Source of the DNA: Haladaptatus halobius
Lineage (GTDB): Archaea > Halobacteriota > Halobacteria > Halobacteriales > Haladaptataceae
DNA length: 64,000 bases
NCBI RefSeq assembly: GCF_020618475.1
Contig: NZ_CP085335.1
Location: 2,232,001-2,296,000, forward strand
Direction: 5' to 3'
Positions 34,217 to 42,842 of this stretch are shown piece after piece. How positions within the stretch are numbered: the first letter of the stretch is position 1; each line of letters starts with the position of its first letter. Position numbers and translations under genes: made by a program. A model generated the notes under the pieces. That model worked only from the letters and a program-made list of their open reading frames with translations, had not been told where the DNA came from and searched no databases.

Positions 34217-36229
34217 ATGTCACGCATCCCGACTCTTTCTGACGTGCTGGACGTGGAGTATCCCGGCCCGCCGTCGTGGTCGCCGAACGGCGATTTTCTC
34301 GCCGCGACGCTGTACGAGGACGACGGCAACGTCCTACTCGTCTTCGCTTTCGACACCCACCTCGACGTGACCGATGCCGACACGGACGCACGACCCCACA
34401 CCGAACCGACGTGGCGATTCGCACCGGAGGAGGGCCACGTCAGCGAGTTCGCGTGGTCGACGACGACGGCCGAACTGCTCGTCGCCACCGACGCGGGCGA
34501 CCTGTTGCTCGCCGACCCCGAAGCGCGAACGACCAGACGACTGCTCTCCGGCCTGGAGGACCGGGAAGCGTACACGTGGTCGAACGACGGAACTCGATTC
34601 GCGTTCTACCGCGACGGACGCCCCGTCGTCCGCGACGTGGCGACCGGCGACGAACGCGCGTACGACGTGCCGGAGCGCGGACCCTTCCTCGGCGAATCGC
34701 GGATGTTCGCGTGGGCCGACGATGACGCCCTCCTCGCGTACCGATTCGTCGACGACGACGCGACGCAGGTCGGTGTCGTCGACGTCGAGTCCGGCGAACT
34801 GGTGTGGCGCACGCGGAGCGAGATGGCGAGTCACAGCCCCACGTGGCTGGCCGACGGTCGCGTCGTCGTCGACCAGCGGGGAGAGGGTGGCGAAGTTCGG
34901 CGAATCGTCGCAGCCGACCCGGAGGAGGACGACGAAACTATCCTCGTTCGAGAGGTCGACCGCGAACGCGGCGTTGTCTCGCAGGGCGCTCCTGAGGTGT
35001 CGCCGGACGGAAGTCGCATCGCCCTCGCCCTCTCGCTCGACGGTTGGGAGCACGTCCACGTCGTCGACGCCGAAACCGGCGAGTGCACGCAACTGACCGA
35101 AGGGACGTTCGAGGACAAAGGCGTCGCCGACGCGACACCCCGATGGTCGGACGACGAGACGCTCGTCTTCTCCTCGAACCGCCGTGACCCCGGCCAGCGC
35201 CAGCTCTTTTCAGTCGCGCTCGACGGAGACGTCGCACCCCTCGTGGAAGCGCCGGGAACGAACGTCCACCCCCGACCGTCGCCCGACGGCGACCCGCTGG
35301 CGTACCTCCACGCCGACCGCGAACGGTCGCCGGAGCTCCGCGTCGACGCGGACGGCAATACTCGCCGACTCACGCTCTCGGCGGTCGAGGAGTGGGCTAC
35401 CTCACCCGTCGAACCGGAGCGAATCGAGTTCGAGAGCACGGGACGGTGCATCGAGGGCTACCTGCTCGACCCGCGCGAGTCGGACACTATCGATGCGACC
35501 GCGTCCGACCTCCCCGCCGTCGTCTGCGTACACGGCGGACCAATGCGCCAGATGCGCGACGGCTGGCATCCATCGCGGTCGTACGGCCTCTTCTACACGT
35601 TCCACCAGTACCTCGCCACGAAGGGGTACGTCGCGCTGTTCGTCAACTATCGCGGCGGAATCGGCTACGGTCGGGAGTTCCGACAGGCCATCGCGGGCGC
35701 TCGAGGAAAAGACGAGATAGCGGACGTGGCGCAGGCGGGGGAGTATCTGAAAGACCTCGACTACGTCGACCGCGAATCGGTCGCCGTTTGGGGGCTTTCC
35801 TACGGCGGCTACGCCACGCTCCAAGTACTCGGCACGCACCTCGACGCGTTCTCGCTCGGCATCAATCTCGCGGGGCTCGCTGATCTCGAACTGTACCGAG
35901 ACTGGGCCGAGGAAACGAAATACCCGCCCGCCGCCTCCGCGGAGGTGCTCCGGATGGGAGGCGAACCGTGGGAGGTGCCCGAGCGATGGGCCGAGGCGTC
36001 GCCCGTGACCCACATGGACGCCTACGAGGTTCCGCTGTACAACTTTCACGGAACCGGCGACCGATACGTCAACTTCGAGCAACTCGACCTCGTCGTCGAG
36101 ACGCTCACCGACCTCGGTAAGGAGTTCGACGCCGACCACTACCCCGACGAGAACCACGTATTCTCGAAGCGAGCGACGTGGAAGCGAACCCTGCGGAAGG
36201 TAGAGCGGGCGCTGGAGGTGGAACGGTGA
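34217..36229 (+). CDS. S9 prolyl-oligopeptidase-family serine peptidase
   Basis: A 670-residue cytoplasmic peptidase (no signal). The N-terminal about 390 residues are beta-propeller-like repeats with WSPNGDFLAATLY and WSDDETLVFSSNRRDPG. The C-terminal alpha/beta hydrolase has the catalytic S528 in WGLSYGGYAT, D615 in HGTGDRYVNFEQ, and H647 in YPDENHVFSK. Family members cut short peptides, including acylaminoacyl or dipeptidyl substrates. Its TGA overlaps the M55 GTG start (GTGA), so the two are coupled and probably act on the same peptides. Confidence 0.93.
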   Translation: MSRIPTLSDVLDVEYPGPPSWSPNGDFLAATLYEDDGNVLLVFAFDTHLDVTDADTDARPHTEPTWRFAPEEGHVSEFAWSTTTAELLVATDAGDLLLADPEARTTRRLLSGLEDREAYTWSNDGTRFAFYRDGRPVVRDVATGDERAYDVPERGPFLGESRMFAWADDDALLAYRFVDDDATQVGVVDVESGELVWRTRSEMASHSPTWLADGRVVVDQRGEGGEVRRIVAADPEEDDETILVREVDRERGVVSQGAPEVSPDGSRIALALSLDGWEHVHVVDAETGECTQLTEGTFEDKGVADATPRWSDDETLVFSSNRRDPGQRQLFSVALDGDVAPLVEAPGTNVHPRPSPDGDPLAYLHADRERSPELRVDADGNTRRLTLSAVEEWATSPVEPERIEFESTGRCIEGYLLDPRESDTIDATASDLPAVVCVHGGPMRQMRDGWHPSRSYGLFYTFHQYLATKGYVALFVNYRGGIGYGREFRQAIAGARGKDEIADVAQAGEYLKDLDYVDRESVAVWGLSYGGYATLQVLGTHLDAFSLGINLAGLADLELYRDWAEETKYPPAASAEVLRMGGEPWEVPERWAEASPVTHMDAYEVPLYNFHGTGDRYVNFEQLDLVVETLTDLGKEFDADHYPDENHVFSKRATWKRTLRKVERALEVER

Positions 36230-37067
36230 AGGTGTTCGTCTCCGCTGACATGGAGGGAATCACCGGCGTCGCCGACCCGCGCGACGTGGTGAAGGGAGAG
36301 GCCGACTACACCGCCGGACGGGAACTGATGGTCGGCGACGTGAACGCGGCCATCGAAGGCGCGCTCTCCGGCGGTCCGACGACGTGCTCGTCAACGACTC
36401 GCACTCCTCGATGACAAACCTCCCGCGCGACGCGCTCCACGAGTCGGCCCGCCTCATCCGCGGCGGCACGAAACCGCGGTCGATGATGCAGGGGCTTGCG
36501 GACGACCACGACCTCGCCGTCTTCGTCGGCTACCACGCGAGAGCCGGAACGCCGCGGGCCGTCCTGAACCATACGTTCTACCCCCACGAACTCGTCTCGC
36601 TTCGCGCGAACGACACCGAGGTCGGCGAACTCGGCTGGAACGCCGGACTCGCCGCGTCGCTGGGCGTTCCGGTCGGACTCGTCACGGGAGACGACGCGAC
36701 GGCGGCGGAGGCTCGCGACGAACTTGGCGACGCGGAGACCGCCGTGGTCAAGGACGGCATCAACCAATTCACGGCGGACTGTCTTCCGCCCGAGGATTCC
36801 CGTGCTCGGATTCGAGGCGCGGCGGAGCGGGCGGTTCGTCGCGCCGCGAGCGAGGAGTTCGACCAGCCGGTGCCGGACGAACCGGTCGCTATCGAAGCCG
36901 ATTGGGCGACGACGAATCAGGCCGCCCGCGCGGCGGAAACTCAGTCGGTCGAGCGCGTCGTTGGTCGAACGACCCGCGTCGAAGCCGATTCCTACGTCGC
37001 AGCCTTCGAGGCGTCGGTGGCGATGTTGCGCGCGGGTGGCGCGGGGCGAAACGAGTGGTACGGGTAG
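36226..37067 (+). pseudogene. M55-family D-aminopeptidase (DppA-like), one frameshift
   Basis: GTG 36226 opens MKVFVSADMEGITGVADPRD, the first metal motif of M55 enzymes (D8-x-E10). The frame is lost near 36374-36376: one added base would read GGADDVLVNDSHSSMTNLP. The second frame carries on to 37067 with SMMQGLADDHDLAVFVGYHA, LNHTFYPHELVSL and LGWNAGLAASLGVPVGLVTG. Repaired length is about 280 residues, normal for DppA-type zinc D-aminopeptidases that cut D-Ala-D-Ala and other D-amino peptides. With all motifs intact, a sequence error or recent mutation is likely. Coupled to the S9 gene. The 200 nt after it hold no gene. Confidence 0.85.
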
Positions 37068-37267
37068 GCGGTGGCGGTCCGGAGTCGACGATTCGCGGTT
37101 CCGTACGGCCCCCTCGTCGTTCGTCGCTACGAACCGTCACGCCGATGAAACGCGCACCGCTATCGCCGTGAATCTCCGGCGGTTCGAACAGCATCGAGAC
37201 GACAAGTTCGAGCAAGCGGCGCATCGCCTCGCACTGGTTCCGTCTTCTCGTAAAAAGGTTCATGCGG

Positions 37268-38503
37268 TCAGTCGGCCAACTCGCGCACGAACTCGTCTAT
37301 CATCTCGCGCGCGTTCTCCTCGTCCTCCCCGGTCAACCCGCCCAGCAGGACGGAGAACGCCACGTCCCGCTTTTCATCCCGGCGGAGGATTCCCGAGAGC
37401 GTCCGACTCCCGGTGAGCGTCCCCGTTTTCGCGCGAACCTCGCAGTCGAGGGCGAGCAATCGGTCTTCGAGCGTTCCCTCGCCGGGTGCGGGCAGCGAGT
37501 CGAAGAAGGTCGTAGACCACGGCTGTTCCGCGACCCAGTCGAGCACCCCGACCAGCCCCCGCGACGAGATGAGGTTGTAGCGCGACAGGCCGGAGCCGTC
37601 TCGGATGCGGAAGCCGCCCGCCTCGCGTTCCGCGAGGAAGTCGCCGACGACTTCCTCCCACGCCTCCCACGACCCCTCGCCGCGCACCTCGCGGGCGACG
37701 GTTCGGGCGAACTGTTCCGCGAGAAAGTTGTCGGACGGAACGTTCATCTCGCGGACGAGTTTCGAGACGGGCAGCGACTTCGCCGTCGCTATCGTCTCGC
37801 CGGCGGTGTCGCTCGTTTCGGCGTCGTCCGCGATTCGGAGGTCGCCGGAAACGGTCACGTCCGCGTCCGCGAGCGCGTCGCGGAACGCGAGTAGGCAGTG
37901 GCGAACCGGGTCGGCGACGGGAACGGCGTCGGTCTGCGGTTCGTCGGGTGGTCGCCCTTCGACGCGAATCGTCCCTTCGGGGGAGTCCCGGTACACCCGC
38001 AAATCGTCCTCCGACTGGTCGAAATCCGCGACGAGTTCGACCGCGTCCGTCTTGGGGGTCACCTCGATGTCGGTGCCGGACACCGTCACCGAGACGGTGT
38101 TTCCGGCGAGCGTGAGCGCCGTGCTCTCCGCGCCGTAACCGTACTTTCCGTCCTCCCACGTCCACCCCGGCCCGCGGGACGGCCCGGTGAACCAGCCCGC
38201 GTCTGCGACGAGAGTAGTCACGGCGTCGATGCCGGCGTTTCCAACGCCCTCGGCGAGCACCGACAGGTGGTCGGGCGAGAGCGACGGATTTCCTCGTCCG
38301 GCGAGCACGAAGGAATCGTCCGCTCGGGAGACGCTCGTTTTGAAGCGATAGTCCGACCCGAGGTGGTGGAACGCGAGCGCGGCGGTGAGCAGTTTCGTGT
38401 TCGACGCCGGCGGAAGCGGAACGTCCGGGTCGCGGGCCGCGAGTTCGACGCCGCCGAGTTCGCGCGCCGACGCGCTCGCGCCGACGGAGTCCGGAAACGT
38501 CAC
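37268..38503 (-). CDS. S13-family D-Ala-D-Ala carboxypeptidase/endopeptidase (PBP4/DacB-like), no signal peptide
   Basis: A 411-residue penicillin-binding-type hydrolase. The catalytic triads are complete: S34-x-x-K37 in PASNTKLLTAALAFHHLG, S257-D-N259 in VPSDNFLAEQFAR, and K359-T-G361 in RAKTGTLTGSRTLSG. In bacteria S13 enzymes trim or cut murein peptides in the periplasm. Here the GTG start at 38503 overlaps the ABC-ATPase stop (GTGA), leaving only 33 residues before the SxxK and no signal. It may therefore act on imported peptides in the cytoplasm, or have lost its N-terminus. It is the last gene of the importer operon. Confidence 0.9.
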   Translation of the reverse strand: MTFPDSVGASASARELGGVELAARDPDVPLPPASNTKLLTAALAFHHLGSDYRFKTSVSRADDSFVLAGRGNPSLSPDHLSVLAEGVGNAGIDAVTTLVADAGWFTGPSRGPGWTWEDGKYGYGAESTALTLAGNTVSVTVSGTDIEVTPKTDAVELVADFDQSEDDLRVYRDSPEGTIRVEGRPPDEPQTDAVPVADPVRHCLLAFRDALADADVTVSGDLRIADDAETSDTAGETIATAKSLPVSKLVREMNVPSDNFLAEQFARTVAREVRGEGSWEAWEEVVGDFLAEREAGGFRIRDGSGLSRYNLISSRGLVGVLDWVAEQPWSTTFFDSLPAPGEGTLEDRLLALDCEVRAKTGTLTGSRTLSGILRRDEKRDVAFSVLLGGLTGEDEENAREMIDEFVRELAD

Positions 38504-39783
38504 CACGAAAACGCTTCGCGCTCCTCGGCGTCGAGGTGGCAGGCCAATAGATGCCCGTCGGCGACCGACTGCAGTTCGGGCACCTCCGCCTCGCACGGCG
38601 ACCGGTACTCCGCGAGCGCGGCGCGAGCGTCGTCCCAATCACCGTCCGCCGCGTGCGAGACGGCCGATTCGATGGTTCTCTCGACGTCGGGCGGGAGGTC
38701 GCCCCCGAAGTAGTGGGCGCGAACCGCCGCGGGTTCGACATCGGTCTGCAGATTCTCGTCCTGCACGTCGCTTCGGAACGCCATGTACTCATGGTACTCT
38801 TCGCGGGTGAATGGGTCGGGGACGATGAGTTCCGGACAGCGCGTGTGGAACTTACAGCCCGACGGCGGGTCGCTCGGACTCGGCACGTCACCGACGAGTC
38901 TCGGTTCGACGCCGCGCACGTCCGGGTCGGGGTTCGGCACTGCTTCGAGGAGCGCGCAGGTGTAGGGGTGGTGCGGTTCGGTGAATAGTCGCTCGACCGG
39001 CCCGGTTTCGACGAAGTCACCGAGATACATCACCGCCACGCGGTCGGCGACGTTCCTGATGACGCTCAGGTCGTGCGTGATGAACAGGTAGGTCAGACCG
39101 TACTCGTCCTGCAAGTCCTGCATCAGCGAGAGAATCTGAGCCTGCACGCTCATGTCGAGACCGCTCACGGGTTCGTCGGCGATGACGAGGTCGGGGTTGA
39201 TGGAGAGCGCCCGCGCGAGGTTGATTCGCTGGCGCTGGCCGCCCGAGAACTCGTGGGGGTAGCGCCCGTAGTGTTCCTCTTTCAGGCCGACCTGCCCGAG
39301 CAGTTCGAGGACGCGCTCTCTGCGTTCTTCTTCGCTCCACCCCGCCGCTTCCAGCGGGTCGGCTATTATGTTTCCGGCCTTCCGGCGCGGGTTGAGACTC
39401 GATTGCGGGTCTTGAAACACGATCTGGGCGTTCCGTCGGAACTCGCGTTTTTCGTCGCTGCCGAACGTCGTCGTCCGCATGCCGCGGAACTTGACCGCGC
39501 CGTCGGTCGGGTCGGTCAGGCCGAGCAGGGTTCGGGCAAGGGTCGATTTTCCGCAGCCTGATTCGCCGACGACGCCGAGCGTCTCGCCCGGGTAGAGATC
39601 GAAGCTCACGCCGTCGACCGCCCTGACGCTTTTGTCGTCCAGTCCAAGCGGGAATCCGCCGCTGGAGTTCCACCGGAGCGAACTGATGAATCCCGTATTG
39701 ACCGGGAAGTGTTTCGTCAGGTTCTCGACCCTGAGAAGCGGTTCGTCGGTTTCGTTCTGTGGGCGTCGTACGCTTCGGCTCAT
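38500..39783 (-). CDS. dppF: Dipeptide/oligopeptide ABC transporter ATP-binding protein, DppF type
   Basis: A 427-residue ABC ATPase. Walker A is GVVGESGCGKSTLARTLLGL, the Q-loop is VFQDPQSSLNPR, the signature FSGGQRQRINLARALSINP, and Walker B VIADEPVSGLD. The oligopeptide-specific C-terminal domain has DPPSGCKFHTRCPE, followed by about 100 extra residues (acidic, with AHYFGGDLPP). It pairs with DppD to power peptide import. Start and stop overlap both neighbours by four bases. Peptide rather than nickel specificity is a context inference. Confidence 0.95.
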   Translation of the reverse strand: MSRSVRRPQNETDEPLLRVENLTKHFPVNTGFISSLRWNSSGGFPLGLDDKSVRAVDGVSFDLYPGETLGVVGESGCGKSTLARTLLGLTDPTDGAVKFRGMRTTTFGSDEKREFRRNAQIVFQDPQSSLNPRRKAGNIIADPLEAAGWSEEERRERVLELLGQVGLKEEHYGRYPHEFSGGQRQRINLARALSINPDLVIADEPVSGLDMSVQAQILSLMQDLQDEYGLTYLFITHDLSVIRNVADRVAVMYLGDFVETGPVERLFTEPHHPYTCALLEAVPNPDPDVRGVEPRLVGDVPSPSDPPSGCKFHTRCPELIVPDPFTREEYHEYMAFRSDVQDENLQTDVEPAAVRAHYFGGDLPPDVERTIESAVSHAADGDWDDARAALAEYRSPCEAEVPELQSVADGHLLACHLDAEEREAFSW

Positions 39784-40790
39784 GGGCGACCTCGTTCGTG
39801 GAGCGCCGGTTCGTCATGTCCGTACTCATCCTCGTAGAGGATGCACGCCGCGTCGTGGTCCGAACCGACGTCGACGCGCGGCGGTTCGACCCGGGCGCAG
39901 TCGTCGATGGCGACCGGACAGCGCGTCCGGAATCGACAGCCCGACGGCGGGTCGATGGCGCTCGGCATCGTCCCGTCGATGGGGTTCAGGTCGTCTGCCC
40001 GCTCGTCGGGTCGGACGACCGACCGCAACAGCGACTGGGTGTAGGGGTGTTTCGGATTCCGGTACAGTTCGTCGTACGGGGCGTGCTCGACCACCTTGCC
40101 GAGGTACATCACGGCCACGCGGTCACACACCTCGCGGACGACGCCAAGGTCGTGCGTAACGTAGACGACGCTCGTGTCGTACTTCTCCTGGATCTCGTCG
40201 AATAGGTCTAAGATCTGGGCCTGAATCGTCACGTCAAGCGCCGTTGTCGGCTCGTCCGCGATGATGAGCTTCGGATTGCACGACAGCGCCATGGCGATGA
40301 GCGCGCGCTGGCGCATCCCGCCGGAGAACTCGTGCGGGTACTGGTCGGCGCGCTGTTCCGGGTCGGGGATGCCCACGTCGTCCAGCAGTTCGACGGCTCG
40401 GTCGCGGGCCTCCGCTTCGGTTCGGTCGGTGTGGTACTCCACGATTTCAGCGATCTGGTTCCCCACCGTGAAGACGGGGTTCAGCGCCGACATCGGGTCC
40501 TGAAAGACGAACGAAATCTCGCTCCCCCGCACCTCCCGCCGCAGTTCGTGCTCCGAGCAGGCGGTCAGGTCGCGCCCGTCGAACCGAACCGTCCCGTCGA
40601 CCACCTTGCCGGGCGGGTTGATGAGACCGAGCAGGCTCTTTACGGTCACGCTCTTTCCGGCCCCGCTCTCGCCGACCAGTCCGAGCGTCTCGCCGCGGTC
40701 GAGTTCGAAGCTCACGCCGTCGACCGCCTGCACGATGCCCTCCTCGGTGTAGAAGTACGTCCGCAGGTCTTCGACTTCGAGGAGGCTCAT
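39780..40790 (-). CDS. dppD: Dipeptide/oligopeptide ABC transporter ATP-binding protein, DppD type
   Basis: A 336-residue ABC ATPase. Walker A is LGLVGESGAGKSVTVKSLLG, the Q-loop region FVFQDPMSALNP, the signature FSGGMRQRALIAMALSCNP and Walker B IIADEPTTALD. It ends with the oligopeptide-type GCRFRTRCPVAIDDCA (conserved Cys residues, often an Fe-S or zinc site). Works with DppF. Overlaps dppF and dppC by four bases each, forming a tight operon. Confidence 0.95.
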   Translation of the reverse strand: MSLLEVEDLRTYFYTEEGIVQAVDGVSFELDRGETLGLVGESGAGKSVTVKSLLGLINPPGKVVDGTVRFDGRDLTACSEHELRREVRGSEISFVFQDPMSALNPVFTVGNQIAEIVEYHTDRTEAEARDRAVELLDDVGIPDPEQRADQYPHEFSGGMRQRALIAMALSCNPKLIIADEPTTALDVTIQAQILDLFDEIQEKYDTSVVYVTHDLGVVREVCDRVAVMYLGKVVEHAPYDELYRNPKHPYTQSLLRSVVRPDERADDLNPIDGTMPSAIDPPSGCRFRTRCPVAIDDCARVEPPRVDVGSDHDAACILYEDEYGHDEPALHERGRP

Positions 40791-41851
40791 TCGTCGCGCC
40801 CCCGTTCGGTCGCGTTTCCTCCGTCACGCTCGACTCCGCCGTCCGTCGCCGGACTGTCGGCGACCGGGTCGGGGTCGTCGCGCGACGCGCCCTCCGAGGG
40901 GAGGAGGTCGTCTCCCAGTTCGTCCCAGTCGGCCTTCCAGAGCGTCGTCCGCGGGTCCATCGCGTCCCGCAGGCCGTCGCCGAGCATGTTGAACCCCATC
41001 ACTGTGAAGAATATCATCAGGCCGGGGAAGACCGCGACCCACGGCGCGATGAGCATGGCTTCCTGTGCCCCGTTCAGCATCCGTCCCCACGACGCCGTGG
41101 GCGGTTGGACGCCGAAGGTAAGGAACGACAGCGCCGCCGCGCCGATGATGACGCCGCCCATCGAGAGCGTCCCCTGCACGACGACCGCGGCCAGTCCGTT
41201 CGGCACGATTTCGCGGAAGAGGATGATGCGGTTCGGCAGGCCCGCCGCGCGCGCCGCCTCAACGTACTCCTCCTCACGGAGGGAGAGCACTTCCGAACGC
41301 ATCACCCGCGCGTAGGCCGGGATGCCGATGACGCCGTAGGCGATAAAGAGGTTGTAGACGCTCGGCCCCATGATGGCCATCAGCGTCATGGCGAGGATGA
41401 GCCCCGGAATCGAGTACAGCACCTCCAGCGCGCGCATGATGGCGTCGTCCACGTAGCCGCCGAAGTACGCCGCCGTCGCGCCGAATGCGATGCCGCCGAG
41501 GAAGCTGATTCCCACGGCGATGATGCCGATGGCGAGCGCGATCCGACTGCCGTAGATGACGCGGGCCAGTACGTCCCGACCGAAATTATCCGTTCCCATC
41601 GGGTGTTCCAGCGAGGGTGCCGAGTAGGTCTCGGTCGGGTTCATCGCGTGCGGGTCGACGTGGATGGCGGTGATGAGCGCCTTGTCGAACAACACGACGT
41701 CGACGGTCGAGAACACCGCCAGCACGACGAGCGTTCCGACGATGAGCGCGCCGGCGATGGCTGTCGGGCTGTAGCGAAGCTCCCGAATCGTCCCCTTCAG
41801 TCGGCTCTCGGTGTCGATTCCCGTCTCCGAAAGTGGTTGGTTCGTACTCAT
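40787..41851 (-). CDS. dppC: Dipeptide/oligopeptide ABC transporter permease, DppC type
   Basis: A 354-residue permease. A basic N-terminus with one helix (TAIAGALIVGTLVVLAVFS), an extracytoplasmic loop (EHPMGTDNFGRDVLARVIYG, a family hallmark), then five helices with the EAA loop (YVEAARAAGLPNRIILFREI). The C-terminal 60 residues are an acidic tail absent from bacterial DppC. It forms the membrane channel with DppB. Confidence 0.94.
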   Translation of the reverse strand: MSTNQPLSETGIDTESRLKGTIRELRYSPTAIAGALIVGTLVVLAVFSTVDVVLFDKALITAIHVDPHAMNPTETYSAPSLEHPMGTDNFGRDVLARVIYGSRIALAIGIIAVGISFLGGIAFGATAAYFGGYVDDAIMRALEVLYSIPGLILAMTLMAIMGPSVYNLFIAYGVIGIPAYARVMRSEVLSLREEEYVEAARAAGLPNRIILFREIVPNGLAAVVVQGTLSMGGVIIGAAALSFLTFGVQPPTASWGRMLNGAQEAMLIAPWVAVFPGLMIFFTVMGFNMLGDGLRDAMDPRTTLWKADWDELGDDLLPSEGASRDDPDPVADSPATDGGVERDGGNATERGRDE

Positions 41852-41852
41852 A

Positions 41853-42803
41853 TCAGTCGTACCTGATCCGCGGGTCGATGTAGGCGTAGGCGAGGTCGGT
41901 CAGCAGGACGCCCACGAGGAACAACACGGCGAAAGACAGCGTCAGCCCCATGATGACGCCGTAGTCATTCTTCATCATGCCCGTGAAGAACAGCCGACCC
42001 ATGCCGGGGATGGCGAAAATCTTCTCGACGATGACGCTCCCGTCCAACAGGAACGATAGTTGGAGGCCGATGATGGTCACCAGCGGCAACAGCGCGTTGC
42101 GGAAGGCGTGTTTGAGCAGGATGCGTCGTTCCGGAAGGCCGTAGGCGCGGGCCGTCTGGACGTAGTCCTGCGATAGTTCCTCGACCATGCTGGAGCGCGT
42201 CATCCGCATCAGCGTCGCCGTCTGCGCGGTCGTCAGCGTGACGACGGGCATGACGAGTCGCTTCGCGGACTCCACCGGATCCTGCGCGAACGGCACGTAG
42301 CCCGACGCCGGGAGCCAGCCCAACTCGTAGGCGAACAGGAGGATGAGCATCAGCCCGAGCCAGAAGTTCGGCGTCGAGAGTCCCGCCAGCCCCAAGAACC
42401 GCGAGACGTGGTCGCCGAGTTCGTTGTGCCGCGAGGCGGCGTAGACGCCGAGCAGGAGCGAGATGGGAAGTGCGATGGCGTACGACAGTCCCATCAGCGT
42501 GAGCGTGGGGCCGAGTCGCTCCAGCATGAGGTCGGTCACCGGTCGCTTTCGCATGAACGATTCGCCGAGGTTCCCGTGGAGGAGTCGCCCGAGGTAGTCC
42601 AGATACTGCTGCCACAGCGGTCGGTCGAAGCCGTACTGGTGGATGAGTTGATCCGCGAGCGCCTGACTCGGATTCAGCCCGAGGTAGATCCGCACCGGGT
42701 TGCCCGGGAGCGCGTGCATCATCACGAACGTGAGGGTGAAAACGCCCAGCAGGACTGGCACTATCTGCAGGAGTCGCCGGGCGGTGTAACGGTACATGCT
42801 CAT
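41853..42803 (-). CDS. dppB: Dipeptide/oligopeptide ABC transporter permease, DppB type
   Basis: A 316-residue permease. It opens YTARRLLQIVPVLLGVFTLT, a hallmark of DppB. RIYLGLNPSQALADQLIHQY is its periplasmic segment, and the EAA loop reads YVQTARAYGLPERRILLKHA. Six helices in all. Start 42803 (MSMYRY) or 42797. One base separates it from dppC. A 39-nt gap from the binding protein is consistent with one operon. Confidence 0.94.
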   Translation of the reverse strand: MSMYRYTARRLLQIVPVLLGVFTLTFVMMHALPGNPVRIYLGLNPSQALADQLIHQYGFDRPLWQQYLDYLGRLLHGNLGESFMRKRPVTDLMLERLGPTLTLMGLSYAIALPISLLLGVYAASRHNELGDHVSRFLGLAGLSTPNFWLGLMLILLFAYELGWLPASGYVPFAQDPVESAKRLVMPVVTLTTAQTATLMRMTRSSMVEELSQDYVQTARAYGLPERRILLKHAFRNALLPLVTIIGLQLSFLLDGSVIVEKIFAIPGMGRLFFTGMMKNDYGVIMGLTLSFAVLFLVGVLLTDLAYAYIDPRIRYD

Positions 42804-42842
42804 AATTTCGTGTACTGAAATTTCGTCTGGAAAGGTCGAACG

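Noticed and set aside
36226..36414. Intact 62-residue protein at the M55 start
   Set aside because: It is the first quarter of the M55 enzyme and turns to nonsense after a single missing base.
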